From Pseudoxanthomonas suwonensis (GTDB lineage Bacteria; Pseudomonadota; Gammaproteobacteria; Xanthomonadales; Xanthomonadaceae), in assembly GCF_000972865.1 (NCBI RefSeq), contig NZ_CP011144.1, positions 3,097,118-3,161,117 on the forward strand: a stretch of 64,000 nt of DNA, read 5' to 3'. The notes beneath the pieces are model-generated. The model was not told the DNA's origin. It ran no database searches and saw only the letters and a program-made list of their open reading frames with translations. A program made the position numbers and the translations under genes. Every line of letters begins with the position of its first letter. Position 1 is the stretch's first letter. This document shows positions 46,924 through 57,321 of the stretch, piece after piece.

Positions 46924-47526
46924 CGGGCAGGGGGTCCGTTGGAGGGCTGGGGGAGGCCGTAGGACGACCAATCGATCAGCCTACCGGCCTCCGGATTTGG
47001 GGGCAATCGGACGTATTGCCAGACGCCGCCGGGAGCGGTGCGGCTCGCCGTTGGCGGGCGGTCAGCTCGGTGGGCGGCGGTGCCAGGGAGGCATTGATGC
47101 CAGGCGCTGGGGGCGGGGCATCGGCATCGGTTCTGCCGGGGGCCGGCCCGAACCCGAGGACTGGCCGCTACGGACCGGATCGCCAATCCCCGATCCAGAC
47201 ACGGAGGGGCGGGGCCAGGAGTGGTGTTCCCGGTCCGGCTGCCGTCCGTTCCCGCGGCACCATGCGCTCATGCGGGGCACATTCCCGCAAGGCCGGGCTT
47301 CACAGCCGCCGCGGACGGTCGCCATTGACTCTAAGTCACTGACAGCAAAGGAGCTGGGCTCCCGCCTGCGCGGGAGCGACGGGCAATGGAAACTGGTCAG
47401 GGGATTCCGAAGTGGCCGGTGGGGCCCAGTGCCGCGTGATGCCCCGCGAGGGTACCCAGGGCCGGGTTCCCCGCCGGTGGCCCCGCCGCCGTCCCCCGGC
47501 AGCGGCTGAACGGTCGGGGCGGCTGG
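46924..47526. other. Gap between uvrA and rplU, no supported gene
   Basis: About 600 bp. Reading frames here are GC-driven and lack start signals or recognisable motifs. The stretch 47335-47385 (AAGTCACTGACAGCAAAGGA, then GCTCCCGCCTGCGCGGGAGC) is a degenerate half of the second hairpin repeat family. A GC-rich imperfect palindrome lies at about 47465-47505. The rest appears featureless until the rplU promoter. Confidence 0.6.
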
Positions 47527-47556
47527 TTGCGCGTAACCGACTGAATTCCCTATAAT
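47527..47556 (+). promoter_or_regulatory. Sigma-70 promoter of rplU-rpmA
   Basis: TTGCGC (-35) and a perfect TATAAT (-10) with 18 bp between them. It stands 64 bp upstream of the rplU start, leaving an about 58-nt leader. Confidence 0.85.
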
Positions 47557-47620
47557 CCCGCTCCTGTCCGTCCTCGATGACGGCAGAGCGACCACAATAA
47601 CTACAGAGGAATGCCTGGTC

Positions 47621-47929
47621 ATGTACGCAGTACTGGTAACCGGCGGTAAGCAATACCGCGTGGCGCAGGGCGAAACGCTCCGCGTCGAGAAGCTCGAGGC
47701 CGAGGCCGGCAGCGAGATCAAGTTCGACAACGTCCTGCTGCTCGGCGACAGCGACGGGATCAAGGTCGGCGACGCGCTCAAGGGCGCCAGCGTGACCGCC
47801 AAGGTCGTCGGCCACGGCCGCGCCGACAAGATCCGGATCATCAAGTTCCGCCGCCGCAAGCACCACATGAAGCGGCAGGGCCATCGCCAGCACTACACCG
47901 AAATCGAAATCACCGGCATCGCCGGCTAA
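47621..47929 (+). CDS. rplU: 50S ribosomal protein L21
   Basis: A 102-residue ribosomal protein, [20 protein letters not shown] at the start and [20 protein letters not shown] near the end, the RNA-binding signature of L21. It binds 23S rRNA domain III near L20. AGAGGA lies 12 nt before the start. First gene of the rplU-rpmA operon. Confidence 0.98.
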   Translation: MYAVLVTGGKQYRVAQGETLRVEKLEAEAGSEIKFDNVLLLGDSDGIKVGDALKGASVTAKVVGHGRADKIRIIKFRRRKHHMKRQGHRQHYTEIEITGIAG

Positions 47930-47947
47930 CTGCAAGGAGAATCCGTC

Positions 47948-48208
47948 ATGGCACATAAAAAGGGCGTAGGCTCCTCGCGCAACGGCCGCGATTCCAACCC
48001 GAAGTACCTGGGCGTCAAGATCTTCGGCGGCCAGGCCGTCGAGGCGGGCAACATCATCGTCCGCCAGCGCGGCACCCAGTTCCATCCGGGCGCCGGCGTC
48101 GGCCTGGGCCGCGACCACACGCTGTTCGCGCTGGTCGACGGCAAGGTCGAGTTCGGCACCAAGGGCGCGGCCAAGCGTCGCACCGTCAGCGTCGTCGCCG
48201 AAGCGTAA
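47948..48208 (+). CDS. rpmA: 50S ribosomal protein L27
   Basis: An 86-residue ribosomal protein, [20 protein letters not shown]; the flexible N-terminal tail reaches towards the peptidyl-transferase centre. There is no cleavable pre-sequence of the Firmicutes type. It begins 18 bp after rplU, with AAGGAGA upstream. Confidence 0.98.
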   Translation: MAHKKGVGSSRNGRDSNPKYLGVKIFGGQAVEAGNIIVRQRGTQFHPGAGVGLGRDHTLFALVDGKVEFGTKGAAKRRTVSVVAEA

Positions 48209-48234
48209 GCTTCCAGCGCAACGACGAGCGAAGG

Positions 48235-48262
48235 GCCCCGCCGTGTGCGGGGCTTTTCGTTT
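48235..48262 (+). terminator. Terminator after rpmA
   Basis: GCCCCGC-CGTGT-GCGGGGC, a 7-bp stem followed by TTTTCGTTT, 27 bp after the stop. It separates the ribosomal-protein operon from obgE. Confidence 0.88.
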
Positions 48263-48338
48263 GGTGGAGCGACAGCGGGAACGGGGAGTGAGGCTACGCT
48301 GCCGTTTCCCTTCCTGCTCCGTATCCGTGGCCCGCTAG

Positions 48339-49454
<1,116 letters not shown>

Positions 49455-49485
49455 GGCGATGCCCCGGATGGCAGGGCGCCAGACG

Positions 49486-49517
49486 ACGAAAAACCCGGCC
49501 GGAGCCGGGTTTTTCGT
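49486..49517. terminator. Bidirectional terminator between obgE and rpsT
   Basis: ACGAAAAACCCGGC-CGGA-GCCGGGTTTTTCGT is a perfect 14-bp inverted repeat. It reads as a GC stem with a T run on both strands and serves the two converging genes. Confidence 0.93.
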
Positions 49518-49557
49518 TGCGCGCCTGGTCCGCGGCCGGGCGGCCGCGAAGCCGGGG

Positions 49558-49827
49558 TCAGGCGGCCTTGATCGCCTTGATGCGGGCGGTCAGGCGGCTC
49601 TTGTGGCGGGCGGCCTTGTTCTTGTGGATCAGGCCGCGCGAGCTGAAGCGGTCCAGCAGCGGCTGGGCGACGGCGTAGGCGGCCTCGGCGCCGGCGGCGT
49701 CGTTGGCGTCCAGGGCCTTGAGGACCTTCTTGACGGCGGTGCGGAGCTGCGAACGCTGGGCGGTGTTGCGCGCGTTGCGCACGACCGTCTGCTTGGCGCG
49801 CTTCTTGGCGGACTTGATGTTGGCCAC
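49558..49827 (-). CDS. rpsT: 30S ribosomal protein S20
   Basis: An 89-residue basic protein, [20 protein letters not shown] then [20 protein letters not shown], typical S20 helices binding 16S rRNA. It converges with obgE. Promoter elements TTGACC and CATAAT lie 61-89 bp upstream. Confidence 0.98.
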   Translation of the reverse strand: MANIKSAKKRAKQTVVRNARNTAQRSQLRTAVKKVLKALDANDAAGAEAAYAVAQPLLDRFSSRGLIHKNKAARHKSRLTARIKAIKAA

Positions 49828-49887
49828 GGCGGTGGATTCCTGAAAAACTGTTGCGAAAACGGTGTGGTGGGATACAGCGAACGCGAA

Positions 49888-49916
49888 ATTATGGCGGATT
49901 CAAAGACTTGGGTCAA
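49888..49916 (-). promoter_or_regulatory. Sigma-70 promoter of rpsT
   Basis: On the minus strand TTGACC (-35), 17 bp, CATAAT (-10). It lies between the divergent rpsT and murJ genes, 60 bp upstream of the rpsT start. Confidence 0.85.
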
Positions 49917-49958
49917 CTGCCCCGGCCACGCCGGGGCCGGGCGGGGGGGGGCGGGCCG

Positions 49959-51518
49959 ATGAGCGGTCCCCGTCTGCTGCGTTCGACCGCGGTCTTCAGC
50001 GGCATGACCCTGCTGTCGCGGATCGCCGGCTTCGGCCGCGACATGCTGCAGGCGACCCTGTTCGGGACCGGCGGGGCGATGAGTGCGTTCATCGTGGCCT
50101 ACCGGATCCCCAACTTCCTGCGCCGGGTGTTCGCCGAAGGCTCGATGGCGATGGCCTTCGTGCCGGTGCTCAACGAGATCAAGGAGCGTGGCGACAAGGC
50201 GGCGCTGAAATCGTTCATCGACCACATGGCCGGCGCGCTGTGCGCGGTGGTGATGGTGGTCTGCGCGGCCGGCATGCTGGCCGCTCCGCTGATCGCGCGC
50301 CTGTTCGCCCCGGGCTGGGCCGACCAGCCGGAGCTGCTGGCGCAGACCGCGCAGATGCTGCGGATCACCTTCCCGTACCTGCTGTTCATCTCGATGATGT
50401 CGCTGGCCGCGTCGATCCTCAACAGCATGGGCCGGTTCGGGCTGCCGGCGTTCACCCCGGTGCTGCACAACCTGACCATGATCGCGGCGATGTTCTGGCT
50501 GGCGCCTCGCTTCCAGGTGCCGCCGCAGGGCCTGGCGTGGGGCGTGCTGGTGGCCGGCGTGCTGCAGCTGGCCTTGCTGTGGTCGGTGCTCGGACGGCTG
50601 GGCATGCGGCCGCGGCTGCGCCTGGATTTCCGGCATGCGGAGGTGCGCAAGGTCGCGCGGCTGATGCTGCCGACCCTGTTCGCGTCCTCGGTGGCGCAGG
50701 TGAACCTGATTGTCGGTACCGCGTTCGCCTCGCTGCTGGCGGCCGGCAGCGTGGACTGGCTGTACTACTCCGACCGCCTGATCGAGTTCCCGCTGGGATT
50801 GTTCGGGGTCGCCCTGGGCACGGTGATCCTGCCGCACCTGTCGCGCCGGCACGCCGCCGCCGACGCCGAGGGCTACAACGCTTCGCTCGACTGGGGCCTG
50901 CGCATGGCGCTGCTGGCCGGCCTGCCTGCCGGCCTGGGCCTGCTGCTGCTGGCCGAGCCGATCACCGCCACGGTCTACAACTACGGCCACTTCACCGCGT
51001 TCGATACCCGGATGGCGGCGGTCAGCCTGGGCGCGATGAGCCTGGGTGTGCCGGCGTTCATGCTCAGCAAGGTGCTCGCCCCGGCGTTCTTCTCGCGCCA
51101 GGACACCAGGACGCCGATGCGTGCCGCGATCTGGACCGTCGTGGCCAACGTGGTGCTGACGGTCGCCATCGTCACCCCGCTCTGGCGGGGCGGGGTGGAA
51201 GGCAGCCATGCCGGGATCGCCCTGGCCACGGCGCTGGCCGGCATGGTCAACGCCTGGCTGCTGTGGCGGGTGTTGCGCAGTTCCGGGCTGTACCTGCCGC
51301 AGCCGGGGTGGGGGCGGTTCCTCCTGCGCCTGGCCACGGCCTGCGTGGCGATGGCGGCCGTGGTCCTGGCCGCGCGCGCCTGGGTGGGGGAATGGACCGC
51401 GCTCGGCGGGCCCATGGCCCGGGTCGGGTGGCTGCTGCTGGCCATCTCCGCGGGCGCGGCCACGTACGCGCTGATGCTGTTCGCCCTCGGCCTGCGGCCC
51501 CGGCACCTGCGGCACTGA
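49959..51518 (+). CDS. murJ: Lipid II flippase MurJ
   Basis: A 519-residue inner-membrane protein with about 14 spans that moves lipid II outward for peptidoglycan synthesis. MSGPRLLRSTAVFSGMTLLS then RIAGFGRDML is the conserved first helix, and FRRDMLQ-like and VPAFMLSKVLAPAFFSRQDT blocks fit the MOP superfamily. Divergent from rpsT and upstream of ribF, a conserved arrangement in gammaproteobacteria. The start follows a G-rich stretch (GCGGGGGGGGGCGGGCCG). Confidence 0.95.
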   Translation: MSGPRLLRSTAVFSGMTLLSRIAGFGRDMLQATLFGTGGAMSAFIVAYRIPNFLRRVFAEGSMAMAFVPVLNEIKERGDKAALKSFIDHMAGALCAVVMVVCAAGMLAAPLIARLFAPGWADQPELLAQTAQMLRITFPYLLFISMMSLAASILNSMGRFGLPAFTPVLHNLTMIAAMFWLAPRFQVPPQGLAWGVLVAGVLQLALLWSVLGRLGMRPRLRLDFRHAEVRKVARLMLPTLFASSVAQVNLIVGTAFASLLAAGSVDWLYYSDRLIEFPLGLFGVALGTVILPHLSRRHAAADAEGYNASLDWGLRMALLAGLPAGLGLLLLAEPITATVYNYGHFTAFDTRMAAVSLGAMSLGVPAFMLSKVLAPAFFSRQDTRTPMRAAIWTVVANVVLTVAIVTPLWRGGVEGSHAGIALATALAGMVNAWLLWRVLRSSGLYLPQPGWGRFLLRLATACVAMAAVVLAARAWVGEWTALGGPMARVGWLLLAISAGAATYALMLFALGLRPRHLRH

Positions 51519-51645
51519 CCCAACCAAGTCCGGCGCGGTGTGTGCCGGGGACGCTGGCCCGGCCGCGCCCGCTATACTTCGGCGTTCGGCCCCGGGCCGG
51601 CGCCGGCCGGCGCCGACGGGCGATGCAACCGGTCAAGCGAGATAG

Positions 51646-52728
51646 ATGAGCAGGCTGTTCCGTGACGTCGATGGCGGGTCCCTGTGCCCGCGCGGCAGCG
51701 TGGTCTGCATCGGCGCCTTCGACGGCCTCCACCTGGGCCACCGGGCGCTGGTGCGCCACGCGGTGGCGCGTGCGCAGGCGTTCGGCCTGCCCGCCGTCGC
51801 CCTGAGCTTCGAGCCGTTGCCGCGCGAGTTCTTCGCCAAGGATGCGCCGCCGCCGCGGCTGACCCTGCCGCGCGACCGGATCGAGGGCCTGCTCGCCCTG
51901 GGCGTGGAGAAGCTGGGCCTGCTGCGCTTCAACGCCGCGCTGGCGGCGATGCCGGCGCAGGACTTCGTGCGCCGCGTGCTGGCCGGGCGATTGGGCGCGC
52001 GCGAGGTCTGGATCGGCCCGGACTTCCGCTTCGGCCACCGCCGCGGCGGCGACCTGGCGCTGTTGCGGGCGATGGGCGAGGAACTGGGGTTTGCCGCCGG
52101 CGAAATCGATCCGGTCCACGTCCACGGCGAACGGGTGTCGAGCACGCGGATCCGCGAGGCGTTGCGTGGCGGCGACTTCGCCCATGCGGCGGCGCTGCTG
52201 GGTCGTCCCTATGCGATCGGCGGGCGCGTGGTGCGTGGCCGCCAGCTAGGACGCACGCTGGGCTACCCCACCGCGAACCTGCGTTTCCCGAAGACGCCGG
52301 CACTGTCGGGCATCTATGCGACCCGTGTGCACGGCGTGGGACCGCAGCCGTGGCCGTCGGTGGCCAGCTTCGGCACCCGGCCGACCGTGGACGGGGTGGA
52401 GCCGCTGCTGGAGGCGCACCTGTTCGACTTCGAGGGCGACCTGTACGGGCGTCATCTCGAGGTCGAGTTCGTCGCCAAGCTGCGCGACGAGGAGAAGTTC
52501 CCCGACCTGCCGGCGCTGACCGCGCAGATGCACCGCGACGCCGGGCAGGCGCGCGCGATCCTCAGTGCGAATCCTCCACAAGAGTTCGACAGTGCGGGTC
52601 CGTCGCAAGAGCCCGCACGCGATGGTGCGAATCCCTCGCAACAGCCCGCACATCCATGTGCGGACAATGAAAAAAATGCGGATCCCCAGCCGCATCCCGC
52701 CTATCACCAAGCCGCCGCGCAACGGTAG
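51646..52728 (+). CDS. ribF: Bifunctional riboflavin kinase / FAD synthetase, with repeat-encoded tail
   Basis: A 360-residue enzyme making FMN and FAD. The FAD-synthetase half has [14 protein letters not shown] (HxGH-type nucleotide site) and [12 protein letters not shown]. The riboflavin-kinase half has [11 protein letters not shown] and [12 protein letters not shown], ending near [20 protein letters not shown]. The last about 55 residues (from about 305, [19 protein letters not shown] onward) are Pro/Gln/Ala-rich and come from a dispersed hairpin repeat, so they are not part of the enzyme fold. A TATACT -10-like site is at 51573-51578. Confidence 0.95.
   Translation: MSRLFRDVDGGSLCPRGSVVCIGAFDGLHLGHRALVRHAVARAQAFGLPAVALSFEPLPREFFAKDAPPPRLTLPRDRIEGLLALGVEKLGLLRFNAALAAMPAQDFVRRVLAGRLGAREVWIGPDFRFGHRRGGDLALLRAMGEELGFAAGEIDPVHVHGERVSSTRIREALRGGDFAHAAALLGRPYAIGGRVVRGRQLGRTLGYPTANLRFPKTPALSGIYATRVHGVGPQPWPSVASFGTRPTVDGVEPLLEAHLFDFEGDLYGRHLEVEFVAKLRDEEKFPDLPALTAQMHRDAGQARAILSANPPQEFDSAGPSQEPARDGANPSQQPAHPCADNEKNADPQPHPAYHQAAAQR
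52567..52663 (-). repeat. Third repeat family inside the ribF reading frame
   Basis: Three units, GCGAATCCTCCACAA (52567-52581), GCGGGTCCGTCGCAA (52594-52608) and GCGAATCCCTCGCAA (52627-52641), plus the hairpin CCGCACATCCATGTGCGG (52646-52663). This is the reverse complement of the block between hvfA and hvfB at 24414-24514. The last unit and the hairpin are identical in both places. Confidence 0.85.
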
Positions 52729-52733
52729 ATGCC

Positions 52734-55580
52734 GTGACCCACGACTACAAAGCCACCCTCCACCTGCCGGCCACGGATTTCCCGATGCGCGGCGACCTGC
52801 CCAAGCGCGAGCCGGACACCCTGGCGCGCTGGGAAGCCGACGGCCTGTACGCGCAGCTGCGCGCCAATGCCGCCGGCCGGCCGCTGTTCGTGCTGCATGA
52901 CGGCCCGCCGTACGCCAACGGCGCGATCCACCTGGGCCATGCGGTCAACAAGATCCTCAAGGACGTCATCGTCAAGTCCAGGTACCTGGCCGGCTTCGAC
53001 GCGCCGTACGTGCCGGGCTGGGACTGCCACGGCCTGCCGATCGAGATCGCGATCGAGAAGAAGTACGGCAAGGTCGGGACCAAGCTCGACGCCACCGAGT
53101 TCCGGCGGAAGTGCCGCGAGTACGCCGAGTCGCAGATCGAGATCCAGCGCAAGGACTTCAAGCGCCTGGGCGTGATCGGCGACTGGGACAACCCGTACAA
53201 GACCCTGGACTTCCGTTTCGAGGCCAACGAGATCCGCGCGCTGGCCAAGATCGTCGACAACGGCCACCTGACCCGTGGGGTCAAGCCGGTGCACTGGTGC
53301 TTCGATTGCGGCTCGGCGCTGGCCGAGGCGGAGATCGAGTACCAGGACAAGGCGTCGCCGGCCATCGACGTGGCCTACGCCGCGCGCGACGCGCAGGCGG
53401 TGGGCTTGGCGTTCGGCGTGGACGTCCCGGCCGAGGTCGAGGTCGCGCTGCCGATCTGGACCACCACGCCGTGGACGCTGCCGGCCTCGCTGGCGGTGTC
53501 GCTCGGCCCGGAGCTGGAATACGCGCTGGTCGAAGGGCCTGCGCGCGACGGCCGCCGCCGCTGGCTGGTGCTGGCCGACGCGCTGGCCGAGCGCTCGCTG
53601 CAGCGCTATGGCGTGGCCGGCGTGACCGTGCACGGCCGGGCCAAGGGTGCGGCGCTGGAACACCTGCTGTTCGCGCACCCGTTCTACGACGAGCGCGACA
53701 TCCCGGCGATCCTCGGCGACCACGTCTCGGCCGAGGACGGCACCGGCGCGGTGCACACCGCGCCCGGCCATGGCCAGGACGACTACGTGGTCGGCAAGGC
53801 CTACGGCCTGATCGACAAGTACACCGCCGCCCAGCTCAACCCGGTCGACGGCCGCGGCGTGTACCTGCCGTCGACACCGGCCGCGCATGGCGTGGAACTG
53901 GCCGGCCAGCACATCTGGAAGGCCAACGACGCCATCGTCGAAGTGCTGCGCGCCAGCGGCGCGCTGCTGGCGGCGACCCGGCTCGAACACAGCTATCCAC
54001 ACTGCTGGCGGCACAAGACCCCGATCGCGTTCCGCGCCACGCCGCAGTGGTTCATCTCGATGGACCAGGCGAACCTGCGCGCCGATGCGCTGGCCGCCAT
54101 CGACACGGTGAGGTGGTACCCGGAGTGGGGCAAGGCCCGCATCACCGGCATGGTCGAGGGCCGGCCGGACTGGACCATCTCGCGCCAGCGCACCTGGGGC
54201 GTGCCGATCGCGCTGTTCGTGCACCGCGAGACCGGCGAGCCGCATCCGCGCAGCAGCGAGCTGATGCGCCAGGTCGCCGAGCGGGTGGAGCAGGGCGGCG
54301 TCGACGTCTGGTACACGCTGGACGCGGCCGAACTGCTCGGCGCCGAGGCGGCCGACTACGACCGGATCACCGACATCCTCGACGTCTGGTTCGACTCCGG
54401 TGTGACCCACGAGGGCGTGCTGCTGGAGCGCGGCCTGGGCAAGCCGGCCGACCTGTACCTGGAAGGCTCGGACCAGCACCGCGGCTGGTTCCAGTCCTCG
54501 CTGCTGACCGGCGTGGCGATCGACAAGGCCGCGCCGTACCGGCAGTGCCTGACCCACGGCTTCACCGTGGACGAGCACGGCCGCAAGATGTCCAAGTCGC
54601 TCGGCAACGGCATCGAGCCGCAGGACATCATGAAGACGCTGGGCGCGGACATCCTGCGCCTGTGGATCGCCTCGGCCGACTACAGCAACGAGATGTCGCT
54701 GTCGCAGGAGATCCTCAAGCGCAACGCCGACGCCTACCGCCGCCTGCGCAACACCGCGCGCTTCCTGCTGGCCAACCTGCACGGGTTCGACCCGGGCCGC
54801 GACCTGCGTCCGCTGGAGGACATGGTCGCGCTGGACCGCTGGATCGTGCACCGCGCCTTCGAGGTGCAGGAGAAGATCAAGGCGGCCTACGAGCGCTACG
54901 ACTTCGCCGAGATCGTGCAGGCGCTGCTGAACTTCTGCAGCGTGGACCTGGGCTCGCTGTACCTGGACGTGACCAAGGACCGCCTGTACACCATGCGCGA
55001 GGACTCGCGCGGCCGGCGCAGCGCGCAGAGCGCGATGTACCGCATCGCCGAGGCGTTCGTGCGCTGGATCGCGCCGGTGCTGAGCTTTACCGCCGACGAG
55101 CTGTGGGGCTATCTCCCCGCGTCCACGGAAAGCGGGCAGCGCGCCGGCAACGTGCTGTTCGCCACCTGGTACGACGGCCTGGCGCCGCTGCCGGCCGGCG
55201 CCGAGCTGGGCGCGGCCGACTTCGAACGCCTGCTGGCCCTGCGCGAGCAGGTCGCCAAGGTGCTCGAGCCGATGCGCGCCAACGGCCAGATCGGCGCCGC
55301 CCTGGAGGCTGAAATCACCGTGACCGCCGGCACCGACACCGCCGCCCACCTGCAGCCGCTGGCCGAGGAGCTGCGCTTCCTGTTCATCAGCGGCGACGTC
55401 TCGGTGGTGGCCGCGCAGACCGACGACATCTTCGTCAGCGCGCAACCGACGGCCAAGGCCAAGTGCGTGCGCTGCTGGCACCACCGCGCCGACGTCGGCG
55501 CCGATCCGGCGCATCCGCAGCTGTGCGGCCGCTGCGCCAGCAATGTCGACGGGCCCGGCGAGGAGCGGCGGTGGTTCTGA
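52734..55580 (+). CDS. ileS: Isoleucyl-tRNA synthetase
   Basis: A 948-residue class I synthetase. HIGH motif at [15 protein letters not shown], editing (CP1) domain in the middle, KMSKS at [11 protein letters not shown]. The C-terminal zinc ribbon is [20 protein letters not shown] then CGRC, as in the bacterial type I enzymes. The start is GTG at 52734, 5 bp after the ribF stop; the tiny frame ATG CCG TGA overlaps it. Part of ribF-ileS-lspA-ispH. Confidence 0.97.
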   Translation: MTHDYKATLHLPATDFPMRGDLPKREPDTLARWEADGLYAQLRANAAGRPLFVLHDGPPYANGAIHLGHAVNKILKDVIVKSRYLAGFDAPYVPGWDCHGLPIEIAIEKKYGKVGTKLDATEFRRKCREYAESQIEIQRKDFKRLGVIGDWDNPYKTLDFRFEANEIRALAKIVDNGHLTRGVKPVHWCFDCGSALAEAEIEYQDKASPAIDVAYAARDAQAVGLAFGVDVPAEVEVALPIWTTTPWTLPASLAVSLGPELEYALVEGPARDGRRRWLVLADALAERSLQRYGVAGVTVHGRAKGAALEHLLFAHPFYDERDIPAILGDHVSAEDGTGAVHTAPGHGQDDYVVGKAYGLIDKYTAAQLNPVDGRGVYLPSTPAAHGVELAGQHIWKANDAIVEVLRASGALLAATRLEHSYPHCWRHKTPIAFRATPQWFISMDQANLRADALAAIDTVRWYPEWGKARITGMVEGRPDWTISRQRTWGVPIALFVHRETGEPHPRSSELMRQVAERVEQGGVDVWYTLDAAELLGAEAADYDRITDILDVWFDSGVTHEGVLLERGLGKPADLYLEGSDQHRGWFQSSLLTGVAIDKAAPYRQCLTHGFTVDEHGRKMSKSLGNGIEPQDIMKTLGADILRLWIASADYSNEMSLSQEILKRNADAYRRLRNTARFLLANLHGFDPGRDLRPLEDMVALDRWIVHRAFEVQEKIKAAYERYDFAEIVQALLNFCSVDLGSLYLDVTKDRLYTMREDSRGRRSAQSAMYRIAEAFVRWIAPVLSFTADELWGYLPASTESGQRAGNVLFATWYDGLAPLPAGAELGAADFERLLALREQVAKVLEPMRANGQIGAALEAEITVTAGTDTAAHLQPLAEELRFLFISGDVSVVAAQTDDIFVSAQPTAKAKCVRCWHHRADVGADPAHPQLCGRCASNVDGPGEERRWF

Positions 55581-55582
55581 GC

Positions 55583-56089
55583 ATGAGCAAGTCCGGTCCC
55601 AAGCCCAACGCGATGCCCTGGCTGCTGCTGTCGGCGGCGGTCATCGTCCTCGACCAGTGGAGCAAGGCCTGGGTGCTGTCCAGCCTGCCCGAGTACACCG
55701 CCGTGCCGGTGATCGACGGCTTCTGGAACTGGTACCGCACCTACAACACCGGCGCGGCGTTCAGCTTCCTGGCCGATGCCGGCGGCTGGCAGGCCACCTT
55801 CTTCACCGTGCTGGCCTTCGCCATCTGCGGCCTGCTGGGCTGGTGGCTGTGGCGCACGCCACGCGGCGACTGGCGCCAGGCGCTGCCGTACGCGCTGGTG
55901 ATCGGCGGCGCGCTGGGCAACGTGATCGACCGCCTGGTCCACGGCCACGTGGTGGACTTCATCCAGTGGTACTGGCGCGGGCACTACTGGCCGGCGTTCA
56001 ACCTGGCGGATGCGGCCATCGTCGGCGGGGCGATCGGCATCGCGGTGTTCGGGGTATTCGATGGCAGGAAGGCGAAGACGGGTTCATGA
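55583..56089 (+). CDS. lspA: Lipoprotein signal peptidase (signal peptidase II)
   Basis: A 168-residue inner-membrane aspartic protease that removes lipoprotein signal peptides. Four spans are visible. Catalytic aspartates lie in [15 protein letters not shown] and [12 protein letters not shown], with NTGAAFSFL the conserved first-loop motif. It begins 2 bp after ileS, so expression is coupled. Confidence 0.97.
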   Translation: MSKSGPKPNAMPWLLLSAAVIVLDQWSKAWVLSSLPEYTAVPVIDGFWNWYRTYNTGAAFSFLADAGGWQATFFTVLAFAICGLLGWWLWRTPRGDWRQALPYALVIGGALGNVIDRLVHGHVVDFIQWYWRGHYWPAFNLADAAIVGGAIGIAVFGVFDGRKAKTGS

Positions 56090-56141
56090 TGTCCGTGCCA
56101 GGCTGTTGCCCGTCCACCCCCGTTTCGCAAGACTGAATCCT

Positions 56142-57092
56142 ATGGACGTCACCCTCGCCAATCCCCGCGGCTTCTGCGCCGGCGTCGACCGCGCCATCGA
56201 GATCGTCAAGCGCGCGATCGAGACCCTGGGCGCGCCGATCTACGTGCGCCACGAGGTCGTGCACAACCGCTTCGTGGTCGACGACCTCAAGGCGCGCGGC
56301 GCGGTGTTCGTCGAGGAGCTGGACGAGGTGCCGGACAACGCCACGGTGATCTTCAGCGCCCACGGCGTGTCGCGCGCGGTGCGCGAGGAGGCCGAGCGGC
56401 GTGGGCTCAAGGTGTTCGACGCGACCTGCCCACTGGTGACCAAGGTCCACTTCGAGGTGGCCCGCCACTGCCGTGCCGGCCGCGACGTGGTCCTGATCGG
56501 CCACGCCGGGCATCCCGAGGTCGAGGGCACGATGGGGCAGTGGAACCGGGAGAGCGGGGTGGGCTCGATACATCTGGTCGAGGACATCGACGGCGTCGCC
56601 ACCCTGCAGGTCGGCCAGCCGGACAACCTGGCTTACACCACCCAGACCACGCTGTCGGTAGACGACACCCGCGGGATCATCGAGGCGCTGAAGGTGCGCT
56701 TCCCCGCGATCCAGGGCCCGCGCCACGACGACATCTGCTACGCCACCCAGAACCGCCAGGACGCGGTGCGCGAGCTGGCCGGCCGCTGCGACCTGGTACT
56801 GGTGGTGGGTTCGCCGAACAGCTCCAACTCCAACCGCCTGGCCGAGCTGGCCCGGCGCGAGGGCGTGGAGTCCTACCTGATCGACGGCGCGCACGAGATC
56901 GACCCGGCCTGGGTCGCGGGCAAGCGCCACATCGGCCTCACCGCCGGCGCCTCGGCGCCGCAGGTGCTGGTCGATGGGGTCATCGCCCGCCTGCGCGAGC
57001 TGGGCGCCGAAGGCGTCGGCGAACTGGACGGCGAACCTGAGGACATGGTCTTCGCGCTGCCCAAGGAACTGCGGCTGCGCCTGGTCGGGTGA
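56142..57092 (+). CDS. ispH: HMBPP reductase (4-hydroxy-3-methylbut-2-enyl diphosphate reductase)
   Basis: A 316-residue Fe-S enzyme, the last step of the MEP isoprenoid pathway, giving IPP and DMAPP. Cluster cysteines are Cys12 in [12 protein letters not shown], one in [11 protein letters not shown] and one in [12 protein letters not shown]. Substrate motifs are [14 protein letters not shown] and [12 protein letters not shown]. Last gene of ribF-ileS-lspA-ispH, 52 bp after lspA. Confidence 0.97.
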   Translation: MDVTLANPRGFCAGVDRAIEIVKRAIETLGAPIYVRHEVVHNRFVVDDLKARGAVFVEELDEVPDNATVIFSAHGVSRAVREEAERRGLKVFDATCPLVTKVHFEVARHCRAGRDVVLIGHAGHPEVEGTMGQWNRESGVGSIHLVEDIDGVATLQVGQPDNLAYTTQTTLSVDDTRGIIEALKVRFPAIQGPRHDDICYATQNRQDAVRELAGRCDLVLVVGSPNSSNSNRLAELARREGVESYLIDGAHEIDPAWVAGKRHIGLTAGASAPQVLVDGVIARLRELGAEGVGELDGEPEDMVFALPKELRLRLVG

Positions 57093-57225
57093 GTCTGCTG
57101 CAATCGCCCCATCCCTTTCGCCGCAGGCCAGGGAGGAAGAGGGCTGCTTGCGCGCCACCGGCGTGCAGCCCGATGAACGCCCGAAGGCTGTGCCTGAGGG
57201 CCGACCGGTTGGGGGCCTTGGCTCT

Positions 57226-57321
57226 CGTAGGAGCGGGCATGACCGCGACACGACGCCGTCGGCACAGGCGACGTCCCCATGATCCCGACGCCCGTGTCGC
57301 GGACTGAAGTCCGCTCCTACA
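57226..57321 (+). repeat. REP doublet overlapping the mechanosensitive channel stop
   Basis: Outer stems GCGGGCATGACCGC (left) and GCGGACTTCAGTCCGC (right) with the usual core ACAGGCGACGTCCCCATGAT. The right end CTCCTACAG overlaps the last codons of the mechanosensitive channel gene and supplies its stop TAG. Nothing else is seen between ispH and this repeat. Confidence 0.88.

Noticed and set aside
46924..47526. Possible gene(s) between uvrA and rplU
   Set aside because: Frames on both strands lack ribosome sites and motifs, and they overlap uvrA or rplU antisense. A degenerate repeat and the rplU promoter are the only features I can support.
52704..55514. 936-codon minus-strand frame opposite ileS
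   Set aside because: Shadow of ileS; no independent start signal or motif.
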